Positions 49,552 to 57,675 of a DNA stretch of 64,000 nucleotides are shown piece by piece; within the stretch, counting starts at the first letter, position 1; the number at the start of each line of letters is the position of its first letter. The stretch covers positions 79,927-143,926 of the forward strand of contig CAYWVR010000003.1 in NCBI GenBank assembly GCA_964461715.1, in the 5' to 3' direction. Both the position numbers and the translations under genes were made by a program. The stretch comes from CAYWVR01 sp964461715. Its GTDB lineage: Bacteria; Planctomycetota; Phycisphaerae; FEN-1346. The notes under the pieces are model-generated. The model did no database searches. It saw nothing but the letters and a program-made list of their open reading frames with translations, and had not been told where the DNA came from.

Positions 49552-50626
49552 ACGCCTCCGCCACCGCCGGGTTCGTGATCACGCCGTCGGTCATGTTGAC
49601 GGCGGGTGCATGGCCCGGGTCGACGGCAGCGAAGGCATGCGGCCCGAGCCGCGCGAGCTCCCGCACGTGGGGCAGTGTCGCGTTCGTCAAGGCTTGGCTG
49701 GAGGTCCGGCCGACGGCGCCGGGGATGTTCGTCACGCAGTAGTGGACCACCCCGTCGACGACGTAGGTCGGGGCGCCGTGGGTCGTCGGGCGGCTCGTCT
49801 CGGCGCAGCCGCCCTGGTCGATGCAGACATCCACGAGCACGGCCCCCGCCTTCATCGTCGCCACCACCCGCCTCGGAAGGAGCACCGGCGCCCGACCGCC
49901 CGGCACAAGCACCGCCCCCACCACCAGGTCCGCCCGGGCCGCCCACGCTTCGACGGCATGCGGATCGGAGTAGACGGTCGCGACGTTCGCGGGCATGACC
50001 TCATCGAGGTATCGGAGGCGCTCCAGGTCGATATCCATGAGGACGACGTTCGCGCCGAGGCCGGCGGCGACCCGGGCGGCATTGGCCCCGACCACGCCTC
50101 CTCCAAGCACCAGGACGTCGGCGGGCTGGACGCCCGGCACGCCGCCCAGCAGGATGCCCCGCCCCATCATGGGCCGTTCGAGGTACTTCGCCCCCTCCTG
50201 GATGCTCATCTTGCCCGCCACCTCGCTCATGGGCGTCAGCAGCGGCAACCGTCCCTCGGCGTCGGCCAGCGTCTCGTAGGCGACGGCCGTCAGGCCCGCC
50301 TCCAGGCATCCTTCCGTCAGCTCGCGCGACGCCGCGAAGTGGAAGTAGCAGAAGACGGTCTGCCCCCGGCGGAGTTTCCCGATCTCCTCCGGCTGGGGCT
50401 CCTTGACCTTGACGACGAGGTCGCTCCGCCCGTAGACATCGTCCGGCCCGTCGACGAGCGTCGCGCCGGCGGCGGCGTAGGCCTCGTCGTCGAAGCCGCT
50501 ACCCTGTCCCGCCCCGCGTTCCACGAGCACCTCGTGGCCGTCCTCCACGAGCAGGTGGGCCCCCACCGGCAGGAGGGCAACGCGGTACTCGTCGGGCTTC
50601 GTTTCGGAGGGGACGCCAAGCTTCAT
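49517..50626 (-). CDS. ald: Alanine dehydrogenase
   Basis: 369 residues, normal length, from ATG at 50626. KLGVPSETKPDEYRVALLPV is the conserved start, with VKVKEPQPEEIGKLRRGQTV (active-site Lys), TPMSEVAGKMSIQEGAKYL, the NAD loop VLVLGGGVVGANAARVAAGL, and the C-terminal HYCVTNIPGAVGRTSSQALT. It interconverts alanine with pyruvate plus ammonia using NAD. It starts 16 bases after the purine permease gene, on the same strand, and may help recycle nitrogen. Confidence 0.95.
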   Translation of the reverse strand: MKLGVPSETKPDEYRVALLPVGAHLLVEDGHEVLVERGAGQGSGFDDEAYAAAGATLVDGPDDVYGRSDLVVKVKEPQPEEIGKLRRGQTVFCYFHFAASRELTEGCLEAGLTAVAYETLADAEGRLPLLTPMSEVAGKMSIQEGAKYLERPMMGRGILLGGVPGVQPADVLVLGGGVVGANAARVAAGLGANVVLMDIDLERLRYLDEVMPANVATVYSDPHAVEAWAARADLVVGAVLVPGGRAPVLLPRRVVATMKAGAVLVDVCIDQGGCAETSRPTTHGAPTYVVDGVVHYCVTNIPGAVGRTSSQALTNATLPHVRELARLGPHAFAAVDPGHAPAVNMTDGVITNPAVAEAFTDLPSRPEAR

Positions 50627-50642
50627 ACGGAGGACTCCGGGC

Positions 50643-52193
50643 TCATCCCGCGCCGAGCCACGCGCGGGCCACGTACTGGACGATGAAAAGGATCGCGAAG
50701 AGGATGACGAGCCAGTGGAGCTCGCGCCCGCGGCGCGTGATCAGCTTCAGGCCCGCGAAGCTGATGAACCCCCACGCGATGCCGTCGGTGATCGAGAGGC
50801 TGAACTGCATCACCACGATCGTCAGGAACGCCGGGATCGCCTCGGCGTAATCGTCCCACTTGATCTTGCGGACGCTCCCCATCATCATCACGCCGACGAT
50901 CACGAGGACCGGGGCAATGACCGGGTAGAACCGGACCGTGACCGGCGTCCCCGCCACCACCTGCACCAGCGGCGCTCCCGTATCGGCCGCGACGAAGTGC
51001 GCCCCGCCGCCGATCATCTCCACCAGCGGGGCCAGCACCAGGGCCGCCAGCAGAAGCACGCCCGTCACGACCGCCGCCAGGCCCGTCCGGGCCCCTTCCC
51101 GCACGCCCGCGGCGCTCTCGACGTAGGTCGTGACAGTGCTCGTCCCGGCGATGGACCCAAGGACCGTGCCCGAGGCGTCGGCGAAGAGCGCCCACCGGGC
51201 CCGCGGCAATCGCCCCTCGGCATCGAGAAACCCCGCCCGCTCCGACACGCCGATCAGCGTCCCCACCGTGTCAAAGAGGTCCAGGAAGAAGAAGATGAAG
51301 ATGACGAGCAGGACGTCCTGGAGCTTCCGGTTTTGGAAGAGCGCCCCCGGGTCCGCCAGCACCGCGCCGAACGTCGTCCGCGGGGGCTCCGGCAGCGCCA
51401 CCACGCGCCCCAGCACCGTCTCGCTCTCGCGGGGCTCGGCCAGGACGACGCGGACCTGGTCGGGGGCGAGGGGCGCCTCGGCCTTGGCTCCGGGGACGCC
51501 GGCCCGGGCCGCCACCGTCTCGGGGGTCACACACTCCAGCCCGTCCGGCGGATGATATGGGACGGGCGGCAGGGCCACCGCCAGGACGGCCGTCGCGAGG
51601 ATGCCCAGGAGGATCGATCCGCGAACCCCCAGGGTCGTCAGCGCCGCGGTCACCGCCACCCCCGCCAGCACCACCAGCGCCACGGGGCTCGTCAGGTCGC
51701 CCAGCCGCACGAGCACGGCCGGACTGTTCTGCACCAGGCCCCCGTACTGGAGCCCCACGAACGCGATCAGGAGGCCGATGCCGACGGCGATGGCGTACTT
51801 GAGGCTGTCGGGGACGGCGTGCATGACGGCCTCGCGGAGGCCGACGAACGAGAGCACGAGGAACGCCCCGCCCGCCACAAGGTTCGCCGCCAAGGCTTCC
51901 TGCCACGTGAAGCCGAAGCCCATCGGGGCAGCGCCGCACACCATGAACGCGAAGAAGAAGTTGTGGCCCATGGCCGGGGCCAGGGCAAAGGGGTAGTTCG
52001 CCAACAGCCCCATGAGGAAGCACGCCAGGGCCGAGGCGAGACACGTGGCGACGAAGACGTCGTTTGCCGGCATGCCGGCCGTCGCCAGCACGGCCGGCTG
52101 GACGAAGAGGATGTAGGAGAGGGTCAGGAACGTGACCAGCCCGCCGCGCACCTCCGCGCCGACGGTGGTTCCCCGGTCCTTCAGATGAAACAT
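50643..52193 (-). CDS. NCS2-type (AzgA-like) purine permease
   Basis: 516 residues from ATG at 52193 after GGGGGTG; a GTG at 52205 would add four residues. Roughly 12 membrane segments. AzgA-like motifs: GTTVGAEVRGGLVTFLTLSY, VFVATCLASALACFLMGLLA with NYPFALAPAMGHNFFF, LFDTVGTLIGVSERAG and GTSTVTTYVESAAGVREGAR. An extra hydrophilic stretch of ~80 residues (around 225-300, GLECVTPETVAARAGVPG) is inserted in the middle. It imports hypoxanthine, adenine or guanine with protons. It is likely co-transcribed with ald. Confidence 0.88.
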   Translation of the reverse strand: MFHLKDRGTTVGAEVRGGLVTFLTLSYILFVQPAVLATAGMPANDVFVATCLASALACFLMGLLANYPFALAPAMGHNFFFAFMVCGAAPMGFGFTWQEALAANLVAGGAFLVLSFVGLREAVMHAVPDSLKYAIAVGIGLLIAFVGLQYGGLVQNSPAVLVRLGDLTSPVALVVLAGVAVTAALTTLGVRGSILLGILATAVLAVALPPVPYHPPDGLECVTPETVAARAGVPGAKAEAPLAPDQVRVVLAEPRESETVLGRVVALPEPPRTTFGAVLADPGALFQNRKLQDVLLVIFIFFFLDLFDTVGTLIGVSERAGFLDAEGRLPRARWALFADASGTVLGSIAGTSTVTTYVESAAGVREGARTGLAAVVTGVLLLAALVLAPLVEMIGGGAHFVAADTGAPLVQVVAGTPVTVRFYPVIAPVLVIVGVMMMGSVRKIKWDDYAEAIPAFLTIVVMQFSLSITDGIAWGFISFAGLKLITRRGRELHWLVILFAILFIVQYVARAWLGAG

Positions 52194-52309
52194 GCGCACC
52201 CCCAACCGTGGTCTCAGACCCTACCCGGCGCCGGCGAAAGACAGAAAGCGCCCGCCTCTGGCTCGCGGCTATCCCAGCCCCATGGGCCGCGCTTGCAGGC
52301 CTCGCCCGA

Positions 52310-52504
52310 TTATTCCTCGATGGAGATGGCGTCGACGGGACAGGCCTCGGCGGCTTCGCGGGCGGCGTCCTCGTGCTCCTCGGGGACGGGGCTCGTCTTG
52401 ACGCGGGCGACGTCGGCGTCCTCGGGCAGCTCGAAGACCTCGGGACACACGTCCGGGCACACGCCGCAAGCCACGCAGGTGTCGGGGTCGATGGCGGCTT
52501 TCAT
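52310..52504 (-). CDS. Small [4Fe-4S] ferredoxin
   Basis: 64 residues from ATG at 52504, CAGGAGAT upstream. It has CVACGVCPDVCPEVF near the N terminus and a fourth ligand in EACPVDAISIEE at the C terminus, giving one 4Fe-4S cluster (C-x2-C-x2-C plus a distal C, followed by Pro). The acidic body is typical of an electron-carrier ferredoxin. No dedicated partner enzyme is adjacent; a terminator-like hairpin separates it from arsR. Confidence 0.9.
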   Translation of the reverse strand: MKAAIDPDTCVACGVCPDVCPEVFELPEDADVARVKTSPVPEEHEDAAREAAEACPVDAISIEE

Positions 52505-52609
52505 GGTCGATCTCCTGTCTGGGCGCCGGGGGGCCGGGTCCGGCCGAGGCGCGTTTGCAGATTCTGTCTACCGCGCGCACGCGGGTCGAATCAAGGGCTC
52601 AATGAAAGA

Positions 52610-52639
52610 GGGAACGGGCCTCGGACGAGACCCGTTCCC
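52610..52639 (-). terminator. Terminator-like hairpin after arsR
   Basis: GGGAACGGG and CCCGTTCCC form a perfect 9-bp stem with a 12-base loop, followed on the minus strand by TCTTTCATT. The rest of 52505-52759 (255 bases, GC-rich) shows no gene. Confidence 0.65.
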
Positions 52640-52759
52640 TGCGATGTCTCTTCGGGCGACCGCGGCCCCATCCCCGCCGCGCAGCCTTCCGGGGCGCGCG
52701 TTTCGGCGGCGCGCCCGCCGTCCTCGTCCGGAGCGCATCGGCCGCCCTGAACCCCGGTC

Positions 52760-53062
52760 TTACTTCGACGGGGTCAGTTTCGACAGGGCCGACGCCAGGT
52801 CCTGCATGTTGGCCTTTTCCGTCTCGTAGATGACGGACTTGCCCTGGCGGGTGCCGGTCACGAGGCGGCCCATGCGGAGGAGCCCGAGGTGGTGACTGAT
52901 GGTCGGCTGCTTGAGGCCGAGGGCCTTGCACAGCGCCGTCACGTTCTTCGGGCCGGCCGAGAGCTCGAGGAGAATGCCGAGACGCGTCGGATCGGAAAGC
53001 AGCGAGAATCCGCGTGCCCATTCCTGGAGATCAGCCTTCTTGCTGGCACTCTTCTTAGCCAT
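52760..53062 (-). CDS. ArsR-family winged-helix regulator
   Basis: 100 residues from ATG at 53062. FSLLSDPTRLGILLELSAGP, VTALCKALGLKQPTISHHLG (recognition helix) and LRMGRLVTGTRQGKSVIYE are the ArsR/SmtB fold. The metal box of arsenic sensors (ELCVC) is replaced by VTALCKAL with a single cysteine, so it may sense something other than As or Cd. No metal-transport gene is adjacent; the nearest same-strand gene is the ferredoxin. The promoter is at 53095-53123. Confidence 0.9.
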   Translation of the reverse strand: MAKKSASKKADLQEWARGFSLLSDPTRLGILLELSAGPKNVTALCKALGLKQPTISHHLGLLRMGRLVTGTRQGKSVIYETEKANMQDLASALSKLTPSK

Positions 53063-53388
53063 CGATAAACCCTTTCCTTTCCCCCCTCACCGAGATTATG
53101 CCTGCCTCCCACGCGTGAGGCAATCGAAAACAAACTTTTTCAAGCCGATATTTCCCTGCGTCACGGTCCGCACGTATTCAGCACGTCGCGCGGTCGTCCC
53201 AAAGGATAGCCGCGCCGCGCCTCGCGTATGCACGCGCGGCGTCCGCCCTTGCGTGGAGGGCCTTGACGGATGCATCTCTATGCCGGAGGGTTCAAAGCAA
53301 ACGGACGAGCGGAACCTTTCTTCCCTCCCCCCGCTTCGCCTCCTCGTCCGTCTTGAGAGGCCTTTCGAGTCGCCGGTGTCGTTCAGGC
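53063..53388. other. Non-coding gap between arsR and tRNA-Val
   Basis: 326 bases. It holds the arsR promoter (53095-53123) beside an A/T-rich stretch (ATCGAAAACAAACTTTTTC). I see no open gene, no long repeat, and no clear terminator for the tRNA. Confidence 0.5.
53095..53123 (-). promoter_or_regulatory. sigma-70-like promoter of arsR
   Basis: Minus strand: TTGCCT (53123-53118), 17-base spacer, CATAAT (53100-53095). The predicted start lies about 25 bases before the ATG. Confidence 0.6.
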
Positions 53389-53465
53389 TGGTGGGCGATA
53401 CAGGACTTGAACCTGTGACCTCCTGGTTGTCGACCAGGCGCTCTCGCCAGCTGAGCTAATCGCCC
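53389..53465 (-). tRNA. tRNA-Val (anticodon GAC), CCA encoded
   Basis: A full cloverleaf on the minus strand: acceptor GGGCGAT with ATCGCCC, D-arm GCTC-AGCTGGCGA-GAGC, anticodon arm CCTGG-TCGACAA-CCAGG, variable AGGTC, T-arm ACAGG-TTCAAGT-CCTGT, discriminator A and encoded CCA (53389-53391). By position the anticodon is GAC, reading valine GUC/GUU codons. Base 33, almost always T, is C here. The sigma-70-like promoter is at 53483-53510. Confidence 0.88.
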
Positions 53466-53482
53466 TCACCCACAGCCACTAC

Positions 53483-53510
53483 AGGATAACCCTGTAGCCG
53501 CCGTTGTCAA
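53483..53510 (-). promoter_or_regulatory. Promoter of tRNA-Val, overlapping an inverted repeat
   Basis: Minus strand: TTGACA (53510-53505), 16-base spacer, TATCCT (53488-53483). The -10 lies inside a perfect 7-bp inverted repeat, CTACAGG-ATAAC-CCTGTAG (53479-53497), which could be an operator or the end hairpin of the bio operon. Confidence 0.55.
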
Positions 53511-53539
53511 CGCCAATCAAGTCTATCTCCGATGCGACG

Positions 53540-54253
53540 TCATGTCAATAATCTGCTCAAGGGAAATTGCCGGACCGCCGCCAGCACGTCCCGGCCCACG
53601 ATCCCCGCCGCCAAGTCCGTCGTCGGGTCTCCGGGCACCAAGCCCAGCACGGGCACGCCCGTCACTCGCTGGATCTCGTCCGGGTTCGTCACCTCCGCCA
53701 GGTCGGCCGACTCCGAGTCGTAGCGATTGATCACGATGCCGCCCACCTCCAGCTCCCGCCGCCGCGCCGCCTCGACCGTCAGGGCCGTGTGGTTGATCGC
53801 CCCGAGCCCCGACGGGGCCACCACGACGAGCGGCAGCTCGAACCCGCCCACCAGGTCCGCCAGGAGCCGCCCGGGGGTCACCGGACAAAGAATCCCGCCG
53901 ATCCCCTCGACGACCATGAGGTCATGGGCCGCCCGCAGCCGCCGCCACGCCGCCCACATGGGGCCGAGGTCGAGCGTCACACCGGCGCGGGCGGCGGCGA
54001 CCGTCGGGGCAAGCGGCTCGGCCAGGATCAGCGGCGAGATCTCCTCGAGCATCTCCGGCGCCTCGGCCGCCTTCGAGAGCAACTCCGCGTCCTCCGAGAC
54101 GAGCCCCTCCCGCCGCCGCACCCCGCCCGTCGCGATCGGCTTCATGACCCCGACGTCCCGGCCGCGCTCCCGAAGCATCGCCGCCAAAGCCGCCGCGATG
54201 ATCGTCTTGCCGACGCCCGTGTCGGTGCCCGTGATGAAGAAGCCGCGGCTCAT
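53540..54253 (-). CDS. bioD: Dethiobiotin synthetase
   Basis: 237 residues from ATG at 54253, which overlaps the bioA stop (ATGA). The P-loop FFITGTDTGVGKTIIAAALA is the BioD signature, with DVGVMKPIATGG (diaminononanoate-binding Lys), LMVVEGIGGILCPVTP and LVVVAPSGLGAINHTALTVE. It closes the ureido ring of dethiobiotin with ATP and CO2. It is the last gene of the SAM hydrolase-bioA-bioD operon; bioB and bioF are not in the window. Confidence 0.95.
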   Translation of the reverse strand: MSRGFFITGTDTGVGKTIIAAALAAMLRERGRDVGVMKPIATGGVRRREGLVSEDAELLSKAAEAPEMLEEISPLILAEPLAPTVAAARAGVTLDLGPMWAAWRRLRAAHDLMVVEGIGGILCPVTPGRLLADLVGGFELPLVVVAPSGLGAINHTALTVEAARRRELEVGGIVINRYDSESADLAEVTNPDEIQRVTGVPVLGLVPGDPTTDLAAGIVGRDVLAAVRQFPLSRLLT

Positions 54254-55620
54254 GCCTCGGTCGCCTCCACGATGCCGTCGCGGGCCGCGGCAACGAGCCG
54301 CTCGAGGTCGGCCTCCGAAAGGACGTAGGGCGGCATGAGAACGACCACGTCGCCGAGCGGCCGCAGCCACACGCCCCGCTCCCGCGCCGCCAGGCACGCC
54401 CGCCGCCCCCGCCGCTCCGCCGCCGGATACGGCGCCCGCGTCTCGCGATCCGCGACCAGCTCGATCCCGACCATCAGGCCCTTGCGCCGGACATCGCCCA
54501 CGTGCGGCAGTTCGGCCAGCGGCTCGAGCAGCGCCTCCAGCCGCGACGCGAGCACGCCGATGCGATCGAGCACGCGATCACGCGCGAAGATGTCCAGGCC
54601 GGCCAGCGCCGCCGCGCACCCCAGGGCATTCCCCGTATACGTGTGCCCGTGGTAGAAGGTGCGGGCCTCCTCGGGCCGGCCGAGGAACGCCTCGAAGATA
54701 CGCTCCGTGGCCAGCGTCGCGGCGAGCGGCAGATACCCGCCCGTGATGCCCTTCGCCAGGCACAGGAGATCGGGCGTCACGCCTTCATGCTCGCACGCGA
54801 ACCTCCGCCCCGTCCGCCCGAAGCCGGTCGCCACCTCGTCGGCGATGAGGAGGGCGCCGTGGGCGCGGCACGCGTCGGCCACCCGACGAAGGTAGCCCTC
54901 GGGGTGGACGATCATCCCGGCGGCCCCCTGGACGGTCGGTTCGAGGACCACCGCCGCCGTCTCCTCGGCCCGGGTCGCCAGGATCGATTCCATCTCCGCC
55001 GCACATGCCATGCCGCACGTCTCCGGCCGCCGCCCCAGCGGGCAGCGGTAGCAGTGCGGGGCCGGGGCCTGGATCACCTCGAACAGGAGCGGCCGGTACG
55101 TCCCGTGAAACAGCTCGATGCCTCCGACGCTCACCGCCCCGACCGTGTCGCCGTGGTAGGCGAAGCCCAGGCTGACGAACTTCGTCTTCTTCGGGCGCGG
55201 CGGGTCGGTCTGTTGCCAGAACTGGAAGGCCATCTTCAGGGCGATCTCGACGGCCGCGGCGCCGGCATCGGAGTAGAAGACGCGAGAGAGACCGGCCGGC
55301 GCGATCTCGACGAGCCGGGCCGCCAGCTCGATCGACGGGGGCGAGGCGGCGCCGAGGAGCGTCGAGTGGGCGGTGCGCTCAAGCTGCCGCCGGACGGCCG
55401 CGTCGATCTCGGCCCGGCGATGCCCGTACAGGTTGCACCAGAGGCTGGAGATGCCGTCGAGGTAGCGGCGCCCCTCGGTGTCGAAGAGAAACGCCCCCTC
55501 GCCGCGCTCGATGACCACCGGCTCGGAGGCGGTCCACTCGCTCATGGGCGTGAAGGGATGCCAGAGGTGGGCCCGGTCGAGCGCGCGGAGACGGCGGGTC
55601 CGTGGGTCGACGGGGCTCAT
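54250..55620 (-). CDS. bioA: Adenosylmethionine-8-amino-7-oxononanoate transaminase
   Basis: 456 residues from ATG at 55620, which overlaps the stop of the SAM hydrolase gene (ATGA). Conserved BioA blocks: RAHLWHPFTPMSEW, RRYLDGISSLWCNLYGHRRA, RVFYSDAGAAAVEIALKMAF, AYHGDTVGAVSVGG, LIADEVATGFGRTGRRFACE, and the PLP lysine in LCLAKGITGGYLPLAATLAT near 290. It uses SAM as amino donor to make 7,8-diaminononanoate. Its coupling to an enzyme that destroys SAM is notable. Confidence 0.95.
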   Translation of the reverse strand: MSPVDPRTRRLRALDRAHLWHPFTPMSEWTASEPVVIERGEGAFLFDTEGRRYLDGISSLWCNLYGHRRAEIDAAVRRQLERTAHSTLLGAASPPSIELAARLVEIAPAGLSRVFYSDAGAAAVEIALKMAFQFWQQTDPPRPKKTKFVSLGFAYHGDTVGAVSVGGIELFHGTYRPLLFEVIQAPAPHCYRCPLGRRPETCGMACAAEMESILATRAEETAAVVLEPTVQGAAGMIVHPEGYLRRVADACRAHGALLIADEVATGFGRTGRRFACEHEGVTPDLLCLAKGITGGYLPLAATLATERIFEAFLGRPEEARTFYHGHTYTGNALGCAAALAGLDIFARDRVLDRIGVLASRLEALLEPLAELPHVGDVRRKGLMVGIELVADRETRAPYPAAERRGRRACLAARERGVWLRPLGDVVVLMPPYVLSEADLERLVAAARDGIVEATEA

Positions 55621-56429
55621 GCGCCCTCCGGGCCGGCCTCGACGGCGGTCCCGTATCCGGCCCCCAGCCGCATCGCCGCGCTCTGCCGGTTCACCGCCAC
55701 TTCCACATAGCCGGCGCTGCCGACGTAGGCGAGAAGCGTCCCGGCGGTGACGTCCGAATATGCCCACGAAAGCCCCCGGATCACCGCCCCGGCGATGCGG
55801 ACGGTGAGCTTCTCGGGCGACCCGTCGGGCAGCGCGCGGGCCGGGATGTTTGTGACGAGGTTCCCGAACGGGTCGACGTAGACGACATGGCCGAGCAGGC
55901 GATCACCCCGGCACTCGATCGCCGGGAGGTCCAGCGTGCAGAACTCGTCGAGTTGCGGCCCCAGGTCCTCCAGCGCCGTGCCGCAGGCCAGCGCCGCCCC
56001 AACCGGCGCGAAGATGTCGCGGCCGTGGAAGGTGCTGGAGACCTCCGGGCGGAAGAGGTCGGTGTTCTCGACGTTGACGAGCCGGACCTCGGCCTGCGGG
56101 CCCGCCTCCTCATACTCGCTCCTCAGGACAACCGACAGGAGGCCATTGTCCGGGGCGACGTAGAAGCTCCCCTCGACCTGGGCCGCGACCACCCGCCGCG
56201 CCGAGCCTACCTGCGGGTCGACCACCGCCACGTGAACCGTCCCCTCCCGGAAAGCGGTCGCGGCCGCGGCCAGCATGAAGGCGGCCGTGCGGACGTCGTG
56301 GCGCGGGACGCCGTGCGAAAGGTCGACGAGGCGGGCCTCGGGGCATCGCTCCAGGATCACCCCCTTCATCTGGGCCGGGTACGTGCTCTCGATTCCGAAG
56401 TCGGTCAGAAGCGTGATGATGGGGGCCAC
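55617..56429 (-). CDS. SAM hydrolase (SAM hydroxide adenosyltransferase, DUF62)
   Basis: 270 residues from GTG at 56429, with AAAGGAGA upstream. Family hallmarks: IITLLTDFGIESTYPAQMKG, ARLVDLSHGVPRHDVRTAAF, HVAVVDPQVGSARR, FYVAPDNGLLSVVL, TFHGRDIFAPVGAALACG and VVYVDPFGNLVTNI. Members use water to split S-adenosylmethionine into adenosine and methionine; fluorinase and chlorinase are relatives, and nothing here suggests halide use. It is the first gene of the bio operon with a strong promoter at 56453-56481. Confidence 0.92.
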   Translation of the reverse strand: MAPIITLLTDFGIESTYPAQMKGVILERCPEARLVDLSHGVPRHDVRTAAFMLAAAATAFREGTVHVAVVDPQVGSARRVVAAQVEGSFYVAPDNGLLSVVLRSEYEEAGPQAEVRLVNVENTDLFRPEVSSTFHGRDIFAPVGAALACGTALEDLGPQLDEFCTLDLPAIECRGDRLLGHVVYVDPFGNLVTNIPARALPDGSPEKLTVRIAGAVIRGLSWAYSDVTAGTLLAYVGSAGYVEVAVNRQSAAMRLGAGYGTAVEAGPEGA

Positions 56430-56452
56430 GGGCGTCTCCTTTCGCGGGCGTG

Positions 56453-56481
56453 ATTATGGGAGGGGCGGCCGGCGAGGTCAA
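56453..56481 (-). promoter_or_regulatory. sigma-70-like promoter of the bio operon
   Basis: Minus strand: TTGACC (56481-56476), 17-base spacer, CATAAT (56458-56453); transcription would start near 56446, 17 bases before the GTG. No BirA-type operator palindrome is apparent. Confidence 0.65.
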
Positions 56482-56491
56482 GGCCGGGCCG

Positions 56492-56520
56492 TTGACGCGT
56501 CGCCGCCCATGCATTATACC
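56492..56520 (+). promoter_or_regulatory. sigma-70-like promoter of the GAF/GGDEF-like gene
   Basis: TTGACG (56492-56497), 17-base spacer, TATACC (56515-56520); divergent from the bio promoter and 29 bases before the ATG. Confidence 0.6.
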
Positions 56521-56549
56521 AAGCGTGGACCCTCGTCCCCGGAGGAACC

Positions 56550-57548
56550 ATGGACCTCGCCCGAACACTCCGCATCCTGTGCCGCGCCGCCGACCGCGCC
56601 GCCGGGTCGGTCAGCCTCGAAGACGGCTGTGCCGCCATCGTCCAGGCCGCCCACGATGCCCTCCGATGCCACACCGCCGTCGTGCTGCTGCTGGAGGGGG
56701 GCACGCTGAGGCTGAAGACGATCGTCCACCGCGGCCTCAGCGACCACTTCGCCTATCACTACCGCCCCGACCTCGACGAGAACCCGACGCTTGACCGGGT
56801 GGTGCGTGGCGGGAAGCGGGTCAGCGTCCCCGTACCGGAAGACGACCAGGCTGCGCTCGCGGACCTCGCCATGGAGGAGGACGCGGCGTCGGTCCTGGCG
56901 GTGCCGATCCGGTCGGGCTCGGTCGGCGTCGGGTGCCTCCTCTGCGCCGACCCGGCGCCGGACCTGTTCGACCGGACGGCGGCCACCCTGGCCTGCCTCC
57001 TCGGCCACCTTGCCAGCTCGCTCTACACCCGCCACACGCTGGGGCGGCGGCAGCGGGATCTCTTGATCACCGACGCGGAGACCGGGGCATACAGTTTTGA
57101 TTTCTTCTGCACGCGGCTGGGGGAGGAGATCGCCCGGGCCAATCGGTACACCCACGGGCTGGGCCTCCTGGTCGTGGAGACGGACCGCCTCGACCGTTTC
57201 GAGCAGATGCACGGGGGCGCCAAGGCGGGCCGCGCCCTGAAGCAGATGCTCCGCATCGCCGCCGACCAGCTCCGGCCCGTCGACACGGTGGGCCGCTATC
57301 ACATGCGACAGATGACGATTTGTCTGCCCGAGACGGACGAGGCGGGCGCCGCGGCTGCCGCCGAGAGGCTTCGGGAGGCCGTGGCGGCCCACGACTTCGG
57401 CCACGCCGAGCCGCGCCTGACCCTCAGCGTCGGCGCGACCGCCTACCGGCCGGACGACACGGTCCAGGGGTTGATCCGGCGCGGCGAGCGGGCCCTGCAC
57501 CGCGCCCGGCTGGCGGGTGGCAACCAGGTGGTGACCGCCGAGGCGTAA
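56550..57548 (+). CDS. GAF protein with a degenerate GGDEF domain
   Basis: 332 residues from ATG at 56550. Residues ~15-165 are GAF-like (DGCAAIVQAAHDALRCHTAV, SVLAVPIRSGSVGVGCLLCA). Residues ~175-330 follow the GGDEF fold: LITDAETGAYSFDFFCTRLG, YTHGLGLLVVETDRLDRFEQ, then GRYHMRQMTICLPETDEAGA where active enzymes read RYGGDEFAVLLP. RLTLSVGATAY and ALHRARLAGGNQVV are intact fold markers. The catalytic GGDEF is absent, so diguanylate cyclase activity is unlikely; it may be a sensor or ligand receptor. It ends at a hairpin. Confidence 0.78.
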   Translation: MDLARTLRILCRAADRAAGSVSLEDGCAAIVQAAHDALRCHTAVVLLLEGGTLRLKTIVHRGLSDHFAYHYRPDLDENPTLDRVVRGGKRVSVPVPEDDQAALADLAMEEDAASVLAVPIRSGSVGVGCLLCADPAPDLFDRTAATLACLLGHLASSLYTRHTLGRRQRDLLITDAETGAYSFDFFCTRLGEEIARANRYTHGLGLLVVETDRLDRFEQMHGGAKAGRALKQMLRIAADQLRPVDTVGRYHMRQMTICLPETDEAGAAAAAERLREAVAAHDFGHAEPRLTLSVGATAYRPDDTVQGLIRRGERALHRARLAGGNQVVTAEA

Positions 57549-57618
57549 ACGGGGACTGGCTCCTTTTCCGGCCTCATAGAAAGGGTGCCCGTCCCCTTTC
57601 GTCCCCCCTCTGAATGAA

Positions 57619-57650
57619 ACGCGGGGCAACCCTTGAGGGCCGCCCCGCGT
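57619..57650. terminator. Bidirectional terminator-like hairpin
   Basis: ACGCGGGGC (57619-57627) pairs with GCCCCGCGT (57642-57650), with an inner CCCT-TG-AGGG extension. It lies between two convergent genes, and the T-rich tail is weak. Confidence 0.5.
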
Positions 57651-57675
57651 GACACGTCCTGAGTCCGTCCGGCCG

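Noticed and set aside
53389..53465. tRNA-Asp (GTC) reading of the tRNA
   Set aside because: The bases GTC occur next to the loop, but the 5-bp stem CCTGG/CCAGG fixes a 7-base loop in which positions 34-36 are GAC.
57542..57610. Possible repeat GGGGACTGGCTCC...GTCCCC after the GAF gene
   Set aside because: GGGGAC and GTCCCC are inverse, but the arms are short and imperfect; I cannot tell it from GC-rich background without a genome search.
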